From the NCBI GenBank assembly GCA_025800105.1, contig JAOXSG010000671.1:1-45838 (forward strand): 45,838 bases of DNA. The letters run 5' to 3'. The DNA is from Cohaesibacter sp. (lineage in GTDB: Bacteria > Pseudomonadota > Alphaproteobacteria > Rhizobiales > Cohaesibacteraceae). The notes beneath the pieces are model-generated. The model saw only the letters and a program-made list of their open reading frames with translations, did no database searches and was not told the origin of the DNA. Positions 37,134 to 45,838 of this stretch are shown here, piece by piece; position 1 is the stretch's first letter; each line of letters starts with the position of its first letter. Both the position numbers and the translations under genes were made by a program.

Positions 37134-37604
37134 CGATTGTGCTGGTTTAAATGTTTAGGCTCAGGATAAGAAAGTCAGCAGAATCAAGCGCTAATCATTT
37201 GTTTCTTAAAGTTGCTCAAACTGGGCGACTTTAAGGCAGTGTGTCGATTTGCACAGCGCATTTAACCATAGTTTCCCACACAACCTGGACTGAGCAGCGC
37301 TAAAAGCGCACTTGTTGCGCCCTTTCTGTCATGGAGCGCAAAGTCGCAGATTTCTGCGCTTTTCGCGTCGGTTTTTGTCGACATAATTTCTACAGAAATG
37401 CATTCAGTACGTCTTTTTTTGACATTAAATGCACTCAGTACACTTTTTCTTTTCTCTTTCATTTGCATTTGTTATAATGGTGTCAGTTCTATGATGATTT
37501 CACATGTCTTGCCGAACAGATCACCGATATCTGTTGGATGGCTCAGACCATCGCTTCACGTCTGGAAATTATGAAGCTGGCAAGCAAAGATGGAAGGGTT
37601 TGCA
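37134..37604 (+). promoter_or_regulatory. Intergenic region with paired 15-bp repeats and an extended -10 promoter
   Basis: AAATGCATTCAGTAC (37396-37410) and AAATGCACTCAGTAC (37427-37441) differ by one base and start 31 bp apart, on the same face of the helix. TTGACA (37419-37424) lies between them. Further right TG-T-TATAAT (37470-37478) is an extended -10 promoter for the Na/Pi transporter gene. The repeats are a likely regulator binding site; they do not look like a Pho box. Confidence 0.5.
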
Positions 37605-39323
37605 ATGGCAATCCTTGATTTTTTGCTGAATTTGGCAGGCGCTACAATGTTGCTGCTTTTTGCCGTGCGCATGGTGCGTACCGGGATTGAGCGCAGCTAT
37701 GGCGCATCCTTTCAGCGTCTTTTGACACGCCATAAGAAACCAGCGAAAGCTGCGGTGGCCGGATTGGGGCTTGCTGTGATCTTGCAAAGTTCTGCCGCCG
37801 TTGCTTTGTTGGTTTCAGGGTTTGCCTCCAGCTCCCTTGTTGGCTTTAGCTCTGGCTTGGCGGCGGTTTTGGGGGCTGATTTGGGCTCTGCCCTTGTTAT
37901 TCAGATTTTGAGCTTCAAGCTTGATTGGCTTATTCCGCTTTTGCTAGCGGTTGGTGGCTGGCTGTTTGTGAAGGTGGAAGACACGCGCCCCCGGCAAATT
38001 GGTCGCATTCTGATGGGAATTGCCTTCATTCTTTTGTCACTTGAATTGCTGCGCGCAGCGATGATGCCCATTCGTGACAGCGCCTTTTTGCCTGCCATTG
38101 CCGGTTATCTGGCAAAAGATTATCTCACCGCCTTTTTTGTCGGGGCAGCCCTTGCCTTTGTCATGCATTCCAGTGTGGCAACCATTTTGATGTGCGTGAC
38201 CCTTGTCAGTATGGATGCTTTGCCTCTGGCCGCTGGTATATCGCTGGTTTTGGGGGCCAATCTTGGCAGTGCTTTCATTCCTATCTGGTTGAGCCGTGGC
38301 GCAGAGATGGCCGGGCGGCGGATCCTGATCAGCAATCTTTTGCTGCGTGGCAGCTGGGCCTTTGTGGCGCTGGCCTTGATTAATAATTTGCCTATTCTGG
38401 ACGCCCTTCCTGCCATTCATGCCGGACAAATGCTGGTCAATGTGCATTTGGCCTTTAATCTGATTTTGCTGGTCAGTCTTGGCTTTCTCTCATGGCTGGA
38501 GCCTGTCATCATACGGCTCTTTCCAGAGCGCTCGTCTCAAGAGCATGGTCAGGATATTGGCCTTGTTCATTCCGCGCTTGATCAAGCCGTGCTGGGCACG
38601 CCTTCCCTTGCTTTTGCCAGTTTGAAGCGCGAGGTTTTGCGCATGTCGGATCTGGTGGACCGGATGATCCGTCCGGTTATGGATCAGTATGAACAGGGAG
38701 ATCTGGACAAGATAGAAGGGCTTGCAGCATTGGATGAAAGCGTCAATCAAAGCTTGAGCGATATTCGCGCCTATGTTGCCGCTATGCCGCAAGATGATAT
38801 GGGCAAGAAGCACAAGCGGCATATTCATAATCTGATGGATTATGCCATTGCGTTGGAAACCGCTGGCGATATTGTCGCCAAGCGACTGGTACCTCTGGCG
38901 CGTGAGAAGAGCATTGAAAAGCTGGAATTTTCTGATGATGGCTGGGAAGAATTGGTTGGATTACATGAAAAGGTCATGTCCAATATGGGCCTTGCCTCCA
39001 ATGTTCTGATTTCTGGCGATATGGAAAGCGCCCGCTTGCTGGTTGCTGAAAAGAGCGACGTGAAACGTTATGAGCGCAAAAGCCGCAAACAGCATCTCAA
39101 ACGCTTGTCAGAAGGGGCCACCATGTCATTTGACAGCAGTGACATTCATCTGGAGACCTTGCGGGCCTTGCAGGATTTTAACAGCCAGATTTCAACTGTG
39201 GCCTATCCGATCCTTTATCAAAAGGGGCAATTGCTCGAAACGCGACTGATTGAGAGCTTGCAGGAAAATGCCAAACATCTGCAAGACACCGACAGCCCCA
39301 AAAGCGCTCTTGGAAGTGCCTAA
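37605..39323 (+). CDS. Na+/phosphate cotransporter family protein with PhoU-like C-terminus
   Basis: 572 aa from the ATG at 37605, which has GGAAGG seven bases upstream; an ATG at 37590 has no such site. The two inverted halves of the Na_Pi_cotrans fold each carry a glutamine/serine motif: VILQSSAAVALLVSGFASSS (first) and AFVMHSSVATILMCVTLVSM (second). About eight or nine membrane helices fill residues 1-310. The last 220 residues are helical and PhoU-like (IEGLAALDESVNQSLSDIRA). It imports phosphate or balances uptake. Followed by a terminator. Confidence 0.92.
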   Translation: MAILDFLLNLAGATMLLLFAVRMVRTGIERSYGASFQRLLTRHKKPAKAAVAGLGLAVILQSSAAVALLVSGFASSSLVGFSSGLAAVLGADLGSALVIQILSFKLDWLIPLLLAVGGWLFVKVEDTRPRQIGRILMGIAFILLSLELLRAAMMPIRDSAFLPAIAGYLAKDYLTAFFVGAALAFVMHSSVATILMCVTLVSMDALPLAAGISLVLGANLGSAFIPIWLSRGAEMAGRRILISNLLLRGSWAFVALALINNLPILDALPAIHAGQMLVNVHLAFNLILLVSLGFLSWLEPVIIRLFPERSSQEHGQDIGLVHSALDQAVLGTPSLAFASLKREVLRMSDLVDRMIRPVMDQYEQGDLDKIEGLAALDESVNQSLSDIRAYVAAMPQDDMGKKHKRHIHNLMDYAIALETAGDIVAKRLVPLAREKSIEKLEFSDDGWEELVGLHEKVMSNMGLASNVLISGDMESARLLVAEKSDVKRYERKSRKQHLKRLSEGATMSFDSSDIHLETLRALQDFNSQISTVAYPILYQKGQLLETRLIESLQENAKHLQDTDSPKSALGSA

Positions 39324-39354
39324 TGTGATGAAATAGGTAAGAGATTGCAAAAGA

Positions 39355-39389
39355 AAACGGCCCCTCACTTTGATTGTGAGAGGCCGTTT
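39355..39389 (+). terminator. Intrinsic terminator after the Na/Pi cotransporter
   Basis: AAACGGCC-C-CTCAC pairs with GTGAG-A-GGCCGTTT (one mismatch) around TTTGATT, followed by a T-rich CTATTTT. It also lies at the 3' end of the opposing hemH gene and may work both ways. Confidence 0.8.
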
Positions 39390-39426
39390 CTATTTTGGCA
39401 GTCAGGTTATTTTAGGACGTTAACTC

Positions 39427-40455
39427 CTAAATCCAGCCCTGAAGCTCGTTCATGACCAGACTTTCGAGCATATCCATGCCCTCATCGCTGTCATTGAGAC
39501 ATGGCAGGAAAGCAAATTGTTCGCCGCCATGTTCCTTGAAGATATCGCCATTTTCTCCGGCAATCTCTTCCAATGTTTCCAGACAATCGGCAGAAAAGCC
39601 CGGTGTCAAAATGGCCAATTTCTTGACGCCTTCCTTGGCCAGACGCTCCACCGTTTTATCGGTATAGGGCTGGAGCCATTCTTCCGGGCCAAAGCGGGAT
39701 TGGAAGGTGGAGAGCATATACTCCTTGTCCCATCCCATGCTATCGCGCAGCAAACGCGATGTTTTCATGCAATGGCAATGATAGGGATCCCCCATTTCGA
39801 AATAGCGTTTTGGCAGGCCATGATAGGAAGCCATGATCTTTTCTGGCACAAAGTCCAGTTTTGACAGGCTGTTTTTGAGAGAAAGCGACAAGGCTTTGAT
39901 ATAAGCAGGATTGTCATGATATGGCGGCAAGGTGCGCAAGGCCGGTTGCCAGCGCATGGTTTTGAGCACATCAAACACCTTGTCATTGACTGTCGCCGTT
40001 GTCGCCGCTGCATATTGCGGATAAAGCGGCAATACCAGCAAGCGCTCCACCCCCTGCTCTGCCAGCTTTTCAATGCGCGATTTTATAGACGGCTTGCCAT
40101 AGCGCATGGCCCAATCGACAACCACATGGGCCCCAACTTTCTCAAGCCTTTGCGCCAGTTTCGCGCCCTGATCGCGGGTGATGGTGCGCAAGGGCGATTC
40201 ATTCAGCTCCTTGTTCCAGATTTCCTCGTAAGCCTTGCCCGATTTTTGCGGGCGCGTTTGAAGAATGATGCCATTAAGGATCGGCCACCATTTCCATTTT
40301 GGCTCTTCGATGACACGCTGGTCTTCGAGAAATTCTTTCAAATAGCGGCGCATGGACCAATAATCGGTTCCATCTGGCGTGCCCAGATTGACCAACAGGA
40401 TGCCGATCTTGCCATATTTGACAGGCGGGTGATTGTCTGGCCAGAAATCCGTCAT
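39427..40455 (-). CDS. hemH: Ferrochelatase
   Basis: 342 aa from the ATG at 40455, which has AAGGA seven bases upstream; the ATG at 40470 has none. GKIGILLVNLGTPDGTDYWS is the family start; YPQYAAATTATVNDKVF and ASYHGLPKRYFEMGDPYHCH (with the catalytic His) are the diagnostic blocks, and SRFGPEEWLQPYTD and LTPGFSADCLETLEEI complete the family pattern. It inserts ferrous iron into protoporphyrin IX, the last step of heme synthesis, at the inner membrane. No C-terminal [2Fe-2S] cysteine cluster is seen. It is a single gene, convergent with the transporter gene. Confidence 0.96.
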   Translation of the reverse strand: MTDFWPDNHPPVKYGKIGILLVNLGTPDGTDYWSMRRYLKEFLEDQRVIEEPKWKWWPILNGIILQTRPQKSGKAYEEIWNKELNESPLRTITRDQGAKLAQRLEKVGAHVVVDWAMRYGKPSIKSRIEKLAEQGVERLLVLPLYPQYAAATTATVNDKVFDVLKTMRWQPALRTLPPYHDNPAYIKALSLSLKNSLSKLDFVPEKIMASYHGLPKRYFEMGDPYHCHCMKTSRLLRDSMGWDKEYMLSTFQSRFGPEEWLQPYTDKTVERLAKEGVKKLAILTPGFSADCLETLEEIAGENGDIFKEHGGEQFAFLPCLNDSDEGMDMLESLVMNELQGWI

Positions 40456-40714
40456 AAAGTGGTCCTTCATATTGCTTTTGCGTCAGTTTCAATGCCGCTC
40501 TTGTCTTATTCTTTCCATCCAGTGAATGGATTGATCTATACTTCCTCTTGCTCTACGAAGCCAAGAAGAAGACAGATCCCAAAGCCATCAAATTTATGAG
40601 TCTATGTCCTAGTGAACAGATATCAAAATTTATAGAGCATGGTCCTTAACTTGTGTCAAAAGCATCCTATCTCATGCTTGTCTTTCAACGACATGAAAGT
40701 TTGGTAATTCAAAC

Positions 40715-41155
40715 ATGTTTCTCAACGCCGATCTGTTAAGCCTGTTTTTGATCAGCTTCAGCGCCGCAACCCTTCTGCCCGGCGGCTCGGAAGTGGCCCT
40801 TTTGGCACTATCGGCCGATGGCAGACATGGGCCAGCCTTGCTGTTATCTGTGGCAAGTCTCGGCAATATATTAGGCTCTGTTGTCAATTATTGGCTGGGG
40901 CGCGCGGCGCTTGGGTTTCGTCATCATCGTTTATTTCCGGTCTCGCAACACCAATTGGACAAGGCTCAAGGCTGGTTTTCACGCTGGGGACATTGGTCTT
41001 TGCTTTTGGCATGGATGCCAGTGATTGGTGATCCGCTGACGGTCGCTGCCGGTGCCATGCGCTGCTCTTTTCTGACCTTCTGCCTTCTGGTCAGCCTTGG
41101 CAAGATTGTCCGTTATATGGCAATTCTGGGCCTCTTTACCCAGATTTTCTCATAA
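40715..41155 (+). CDS. YqaA/DedA-like inner membrane protein (VTT/SNARE-associated fold)
   Basis: 146 aa with about four hydrophobic helices. LFLISFSAATLLPGGSEVAL is the re-entrant start of the family; GNILGSVVNYWLGRAAL and WMPVIGDPLTVAAGAMRCSF are the typical conserved blocks (the latter with the G-DPLT motif of YqaA). The family acts in lipid or envelope homeostasis; the exact substrate is unknown. It ends at a strong terminator. Confidence 0.87.
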   Translation: MFLNADLLSLFLISFSAATLLPGGSEVALLALSADGRHGPALLLSVASLGNILGSVVNYWLGRAALGFRHHRLFPVSQHQLDKAQGWFSRWGHWSLLLAWMPVIGDPLTVAAGAMRCSFLTFCLLVSLGKIVRYMAILGLFTQIFS

Positions 41156-41161
41156 AATCTC

Positions 41162-41199
41162 AAAACAAAAGGCGGAAGTCTCCCCCCGCCTTTTGTTTT
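41162..41199. terminator. Bidirectional intrinsic terminator
   Basis: A 14-bp perfect stem, AAAACAAAAGGCGG (41162-41175) with CCGCCTTTTGTTTT (41186-41199), separates the yqaA-like gene from the convergent efflux operon; T and A runs flank it on both strands. Confidence 0.9.
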
Positions 41200-41213
41200 A
41201 TAAAATATATGCT

Positions 41214-44200
41214 CTATTGCGCTGTTTCGGTATTCTTGACCTTGAAAAACAGGGCATAGAGCGTTGGCACCACGATCAAAGTTAAAAGGGTAGCAAAGGT
41301 CAGACCAAAAATGATGACCACAGCCAGACTTTTAAAGAAAGGATCCCAAAGCAAGGGCACAACGCCCAGAACCGTTGTCAAAACGCCAAGACTGACTGGT
41401 CGCACCCGACTGACAGAGGCGTCAATCACCGCACTTAAACGTGGTTTACCCTGTTCAATTTCCAGATCCGTCTGATCAATCAGAACAATGGCATTTTTAA
41501 TCAACATGCCTGTCAGGCTGAGAACCGCCAGAATGGCCATAAATTCCATGGCGGTGCCAGTCAGGATCAATCCCCAAATGACGCCAACGCCGATCAAAGG
41601 CACCGTCAGCCAGATAATCAGCGGTTGACGCACAGCATTGAACAGCAAAAAGACCACCAGCACCATGGCACCAAATCCCAACGGCATGGTGGAGGCAAGG
41701 CCTGCATTGGCTTCGGCGCTATCGCCAGATTGACCACCCCATTTCAAATGATAGCCTGTTGGAAGATCAAGTGCCTCGACCTTTGCCTTGATGCGATTGA
41801 ACAAATCAGTGGCATTGTCTGAAGGCGCCGGATCGGCTTGCGCTTTGATGGCCAAAGCGCGGTCCTCGCGCAGCAAACGCGCATTTTCAAATATCGTTTC
41901 AAAGCGCTCAACCACTTGGGTGATTGGCACATATTGGCCGGTTGAGGCATTGAAAATCTGAATGGATTTCAAGCTCTGCGCGCCTTTGCGGTCGGCTTCC
42001 AGGGGGCGAAAGATTATCTGCTTCAAATCCTCAGCATCGCGATAGATACCGATGGCCGTACCGGAAAAATGACCTGCAATGGCTTTGGTGATATCACCTT
42101 GCGTCAGGCCAAGACGGCGCATATTTTCTTCGCGGATGCGGGGCTTGATGACCTTGACCATTTCGCGCCAGTCATCCTTGATGGCAACGGCCCCTGCCTG
42201 CGCATAAATCTGCTTTGTCTGCTCGGCCAATTGCCGCAGAATGACAGGATCCTGTCCTGTAAATTTGGCCTCAATCAGACTGCCGCCACCGGGACCGAGA
42301 TTGAATTTCCAGACCTTGGTAAAGGCCTGCCGGAAATTGCTTTCGATATATTCGCGCACACTGGTCAATAAAGGCTCGATGGCCTCATATCCTTCGACAT
42401 CCACGAGGATCTGGCCATAGGCGGCATCGTCGCTGCCGCCATCATAAACCAGCATGAAACGGGGATGGCCGCCGCCTATCATACGATTGGTGCCGGTCAC
42501 GCCTTGTAATGTGCGGATATGATCGGCAATTTTGGCTGTCTCTGCTTGGGTTTGTTCAATATCCGTGCCTTGGGGCAGATAATAATCGACCACAAATTGC
42601 GCCCGTGTTGAGGCAGGAAAGAAGCCTTGTTTCATAAACGGTGTTGCGGCCAAGGACAGCCCAAACAGACCAAATGCCAGCAGGATGGTGGCAAGGCGGT
42701 GCTTTAATGCCAGTGCCAGCATTTTGCGATAGCCACCCAGCAATATGCCTTCGTTGGTTTCCTGCTCAGTTTCTGTTGCTTTTTCATTTTTCAGCATCAA
42801 TGTGCAGTAATAGGGGGTCAGCCAAATCGCAATCAGCCAGCTAAATAACAGGGCAATGGAAATAGTCCAGAACAAAGACCCGGCATATTCGCCCGTATTG
42901 TCAGGTGAAAAGCCGATGGGAGAGAAAGCCAGAAAGCCGACAATGGTGCCGCCAAGCAAAGGCCATTTTGTTTGATTGACAACAGCAATTGCTGCACTGG
43001 CAGGGCTTTCGCCCTTATGGATACGCACCAAAGTGCCCTCCACCACCACGATTGCATTATCCACCAACATGCCAAGCGCAATGATCAGCGCTCCCAAAGA
43101 AATGCGCTGCATATCGAGGCCATAGAGCTTCATGCCAAACAATGTGCCCGCAACGGTGACGAGCAAGATGCCGCCCATCAGCAGGCCAGAGCGCACGCCC
43201 ATGAAGAGCAGCAAGGTGCCAACCACAATTGCCAGCGCCATCAGCACATTGAGGACAAAATCATCAACCGAGATGCGCACACTCTCGCTTTGCTCTGAAA
43301 TGGGGATGATATCCATGCCCAAGGGGCGCTGATTTTCCAAATCCTTGATGCGCGCCCGCACGGCATCGCCCATTTGCACCACATTGCCGCCAAGAATGTT
43401 GGAAATTGCCAAGCCTATGGCGGGTTTGCCGTCTCTATAGAGGCGCTTTCCGATTGGGTCTTTTATGCCAAGTGTGACTGTTGCGATATCTTTTAACCGG
43501 AATGAGCGTCCCCCTTTGGGGTCTGAAATAACCAATTCTTCCAATGCCTTGAGCGAGGAGACGGCGGCACCTGCGCGAAATTCAATACGCAAATTGCCCG
43601 CTTTGACATTGCCGCCAGAGACGACTAGATTTTGCCCTTCCAGCACTTGGGCAATTTGTCCTGAAGACAGACCAAGCTGAATGAGGCGCGAAGGCTGGTA
43701 ATTGATATAGACCCGCTCTTGTGGCGTGCCGACCAGAATGACTTTTGAGACACCTTTGACCAGCACCAATTCGCGTTGCAAAGTTTTTAGATAGTCGTGA
43801 ATTTCAGACAGAGAATAACCATCCCCCGTAACCGCATAATATTGCGCATAAACGTCGCCATAATCATCATAGACTTGCGGCACCCCAGCATTGGGTGGCA
43901 ATTGGCGCTCTGTATCTGAAATTTTGGCGCGAAGCTGGGTGAATTTTTGCGCCAGAACGTCGCGCGTTTTGGCGCTGGCAATGGTGAATTCTACTGTCAC
44001 TTGCGACAGGCCCGCAGAGGATGTGGATTTTACCTCTTTCACACCGGACAATTGCTGAATGGCCGTTTCAATCACATCGGTGACTTCCTCGGCCACTTCC
44101 TCAGCTGATGCGCCGGAATAAGGCGTGATGACCTGAGCGGAGCGGATGATAAATTCCGGGTCTTCAAAGCGTGGCAATGATGTATAGGCAACGTAACCGG

Positions 44201-44270
44201 CAAGCAAAATGACCAAGGTCAGCAATGCGCTGACAAGCCGTTTCTCAATCGCAAATCTGGCAAGATCCAT
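41214..44270 (-). CDS. RND efflux transporter, permease subunit
   Basis: 1018 aa. FAIEKRLVSALLTLVILLAG is TM1. The N-terminal porter domain (VEFTIASAKTRDVLAQKF) is followed by TM2-TM7, including LIIALGMLVDNAIVVVEG with the proton-relay aspartate in TM4. The second half repeats the pattern: TM8 at AFGLFGLSLAATPF region and GMLIKNAIVLIDQTDLEI in the TM10-like segment. It is an AcrB-fold proton antiporter of the inner membrane. It lies 4 bases after the adaptor gene, so the two are one operon. No outer membrane TolC gene is within the window. Substrates cannot be read from sequence. Confidence 0.93.
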   Translation of the reverse strand: MDLARFAIEKRLVSALLTLVILLAGYVAYTSLPRFEDPEFIIRSAQVITPYSGASAEEVAEEVTDVIETAIQQLSGVKEVKSTSSAGLSQVTVEFTIASAKTRDVLAQKFTQLRAKISDTERQLPPNAGVPQVYDDYGDVYAQYYAVTGDGYSLSEIHDYLKTLQRELVLVKGVSKVILVGTPQERVYINYQPSRLIQLGLSSGQIAQVLEGQNLVVSGGNVKAGNLRIEFRAGAAVSSLKALEELVISDPKGGRSFRLKDIATVTLGIKDPIGKRLYRDGKPAIGLAISNILGGNVVQMGDAVRARIKDLENQRPLGMDIIPISEQSESVRISVDDFVLNVLMALAIVVGTLLLFMGVRSGLLMGGILLVTVAGTLFGMKLYGLDMQRISLGALIIALGMLVDNAIVVVEGTLVRIHKGESPASAAIAVVNQTKWPLLGGTIVGFLAFSPIGFSPDNTGEYAGSLFWTISIALLFSWLIAIWLTPYYCTLMLKNEKATETEQETNEGILLGGYRKMLALALKHRLATILLAFGLFGLSLAATPFMKQGFFPASTRAQFVVDYYLPQGTDIEQTQAETAKIADHIRTLQGVTGTNRMIGGGHPRFMLVYDGGSDDAAYGQILVDVEGYEAIEPLLTSVREYIESNFRQAFTKVWKFNLGPGGGSLIEAKFTGQDPVILRQLAEQTKQIYAQAGAVAIKDDWREMVKVIKPRIREENMRRLGLTQGDITKAIAGHFSGTAIGIYRDAEDLKQIIFRPLEADRKGAQSLKSIQIFNASTGQYVPITQVVERFETIFENARLLREDRALAIKAQADPAPSDNATDLFNRIKAKVEALDLPTGYHLKWGGQSGDSAEANAGLASTMPLGFGAMVLVVFLLFNAVRQPLIIWLTVPLIGVGVIWGLILTGTAMEFMAILAVLSLTGMLIKNAIVLIDQTDLEIEQGKPRLSAVIDASVSRVRPVSLGVLTTVLGVVPLLWDPFFKSLAVVIIFGLTFATLLTLIVVPTLYALFFKVKNTETAQ

Positions 44271-44274
44271 CTGC

Positions 44275-45564
44275 TTAGTCCCCGATTTGCGTTACAGGAG
44301 CGACCGTCTGGCCTGCTTGCAGAGCGGAAATGCCTGCGCTGGCAATCACCTCGCCCAGTTTCAGGCCTTCGCGGATCTCAACCATGGCCTCGGTGATTTC
44401 CCCCGCTGTCACGCTGCGCTTGATGACTTTATTGTCCTTCTGCACGATCCAAACAAAGGCGCTGCCATCAGGCGCGGAGGCAAGAGCGGTGATGGGAATG
44501 GACAAGGTGGTTTTTCCTTGTAATTTTTCCACCACCCAGATGCGCCCTGTCATGCCGGGCAAAATGGTAATGCCTTGCGGCGGTTTCATGCTGACACGCG
44601 CCCGAAATGTTTGGGTTGCGGCATCGGCTTGCGTTGAAAAATCGACCAGCATCACCTCAAATCGCTGATCGGGCAAAGCATCCAGTGTGGCACGCACCTG
44701 TGGTTGCTTTTCGCTGGAAAAGCGGGCAACGTCGCTTGCCGGAATATCGAGCACCAGATCCAGGCGATCAAGCTTTTGCAAAATAGCGACTGGCTCTTTT
44801 GCCTGCACATTGACGAAATTATCCAGCACACGTTTGGCAATCACGCCAGAAAATGGCGCGCGCAAAGTGGCATCAGCCAGATTGTTTTGCGCGGCCTGAA
44901 TTTGTGCTTTCAGGCCTTTGATACCGGCTTCCTGCGCGCTGATTTCCTCAGGGCGAGACCCGGCTTGCCCCTTGATCAATTCCTGACGTCGGCTTTCCAG
45001 CTCGGCATTTGCAACGGTTAGGGCCGTTGTGTCATTGTCCAGTTGCGCTTTGGTGATGACACCTTTTTTGAAAAGGGTTCTGGAGCGCTCAAGCTGTTGT
45101 TCGGCGGCTGTTGTTTTGGCCATGGCCGCGGCTTGTGCGGCTTGCAAAGCGGCAACATCTTCTGGTCTTGCGCCGCTGGTCATGGCTGCCAAATTGGCCT
45201 CTGCCTGATCCAGCTGGCTTTGCAATTGTGCAATCTGGTTTTCCAGATCCCGCGTATCGAGCTTGGCTATGATCTGATCTTTTTCCACCTGCTGGGCCGC
45301 ATGGATGGGCAATTCAATGATTTGCCCGGAAACGCGAAAGGATAAATCGGCCTGTTGTGCCGGAAGCACCGTTGCCGGATAATCACGCCGGATGACGGCG
45401 TCATTGGCGGCTATGGTGAATATTTTGACCGGTCGGATTTGCGCCTGTGCATTTTTGTTCTGGTCCTCGCTTTGATCGCAAGCAGAGAGCAAACCGGTGA
45501 GCAAGAGCATCGTGCCAAGGGATGCTGCCTTTGGCAAAGCCGGAATGGATGAGAACAAGCGCAT
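44275..45564 (-). CDS. RND efflux periplasmic adaptor (HlyD/MFP), lipoprotein
   Basis: 429 aa from the ATG at 45564. The signal peptide SIPALPKAASLGTMLLLTGL ends in a lipobox LLSAC, so the protein is anchored by a lipid at its cysteine. Residues 45-90 and 225-260 form the lipoyl halves (VSGQIIELPIHAAQQVEKDQ, TLRAPFSGVIAKRVLDNFVN), around a long alpha hairpin (QLQSQLDQAEANLAAMTSGA). Beta-barrel and membrane-proximal domains follow (LPGMTGRIWVVEKLQGKTTL). It bridges the RND pump and an outer membrane channel. Confidence 0.93.
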   Translation of the reverse strand: MRLFSSIPALPKAASLGTMLLLTGLLSACDQSEDQNKNAQAQIRPVKIFTIAANDAVIRRDYPATVLPAQQADLSFRVSGQIIELPIHAAQQVEKDQIIAKLDTRDLENQIAQLQSQLDQAEANLAAMTSGARPEDVAALQAAQAAAMAKTTAAEQQLERSRTLFKKGVITKAQLDNDTTALTVANAELESRRQELIKGQAGSRPEEISAQEAGIKGLKAQIQAAQNNLADATLRAPFSGVIAKRVLDNFVNVQAKEPVAILQKLDRLDLVLDIPASDVARFSSEKQPQVRATLDALPDQRFEVMLVDFSTQADAATQTFRARVSMKPPQGITILPGMTGRIWVVEKLQGKTTLSIPITALASAPDGSAFVWIVQKDNKVIKRSVTAGEITEAMVEIREGLKLGEVIASAGISALQAGQTVAPVTQIGD

Positions 45565-45645
45565 GGGCGTTTCTCCAACAGTTTGAAAATACATTTTTAT
45601 TCTTTCTTGGGCCTAGGCTCAGGACTGATTAATTTAGCATATTCT

Positions 45646-45744
45646 GTTTATCTTGAAGTATTCAGATAGAAGAACCAAGAGCAAAATAAGGGTGGTCCCC
45701 TTTTTGCAGCTCTTGGTTCGATAGATGGGTACTTCAAGATAAAC
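45646..45744. repeat. Nested long inverted repeat (about 99 bp)
   Basis: GTTTATCTTGAAGTA (45646-45660) is repeated inverted as TACTTCAAGATAAAC (45730-45744), 15 of 15. Inside it, GAACCAAGAGC (45672-45682) and GCTCTTGGTTC (45709-45719) form a second perfect pair, and the centre has AAGGG/CCCTT. It lies upstream of the efflux operon and downstream of nothing visible. It may be a MITE-like element, a REP-type structure or a transcribed stem. Confidence 0.75.
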
Positions 45745-45838
45745 CCGAAGGGCGAGGCAGTTTTGCGCAATGACTACGTCGTAAAATCTTGAAAATGAAC
45801 CACATTGTCGCGATTTTCCTTCTTGTCCTTACGCAAAA

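Noticed and set aside
37310-37375. Inverted segments around GCGCAAAGTCGCAGA as a small RNA or terminator
   Set aside because: Pairing is imperfect and no promoter or clear U tract supports it.

Overview
The window holds most of a leftward-transcribed prophage (about 1-34.6 kb) followed by alphaproteobacterial chromosome (about 35.0-45.8 kb). The host call rests on the phage genes: a tail block that matches the gene transfer agent (GTA) of Rhodobacter gene for gene, a GapR/DUF2312 protein, a CII/CP76-like regulator and DUF2793. Base composition looks intermediate and I do not name a genus. No integrase, tRNA or att pair is visible; the prophage continues past the left edge and its right end probably lies in the gene-free stretch 34.58-35.07 kb.

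Layout, right to left in the direction of late transcription. 31.4-19.4 kb: regulation and replication. A CI-like repressor (27738+) faces a CII-like gene (27567-), a protein with a DnaA domain IV fold, two small unknowns and an Ant/Rha antirepressor. A second repressor-like gene is a duplicate of the first; each copy has a convergent, overlapping 65-codon gene with its own conserved promoter. Further left are a rightward two-gene membrane cassette (23.1-25.2 kb), a structured leader resembling a C4/CI-type antisense RNA switch in front of an 89-aa gene, a HicAB toxin-antitoxin pair, a replication-initiator-like gene with an iteron-like array inside it, and an HNH nuclease. 19.4-1 kb: packaging, head and tail genes in strict order: TerS (P27), TerL, portal, prohead protease, HK97 capsid, connectors, tail tube, tail chaperones with a lambda-type -1 frameshift signal, tape measure, four GTA-like baseplate proteins, spike base, DUF2793 protein, endolysin and a fibre-like protein cut by the window edge.

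Cargo genes, several of them opposite to the late operon, are a HEPN protein between TerS and HNH, HicAB, the membrane pair, an operon of an unknown protein plus an XRE-ImmA metalloprotease fusion, and at the right end a C5-methyltransferase facing a PD-(D/E)XK endonuclease (a type II restriction-modification pair). Small genes at 30.5-32.1 kb include two paralogous hydrophobic micropeptides with matching hairpin leaders, a GapR homologue and a PrtN-type activator.

The host part encodes an alpha/beta hydrolase, an adenine-deaminase-type enzyme, a Na/Pi cotransporter, ferrochelatase, a YqaA-like membrane protein and an RND efflux pump with its lipoprotein adaptor.

The most notable observations are the antisense-RNA-like switch at 22.7-22.97 kb, the duplicated repressor/overlapping-gene cassette at 27.7-28.7 kb, a shared 17-bp operator at two loci, the iteron array inside the replication gene, the micropeptide modules and the frameshift signal.
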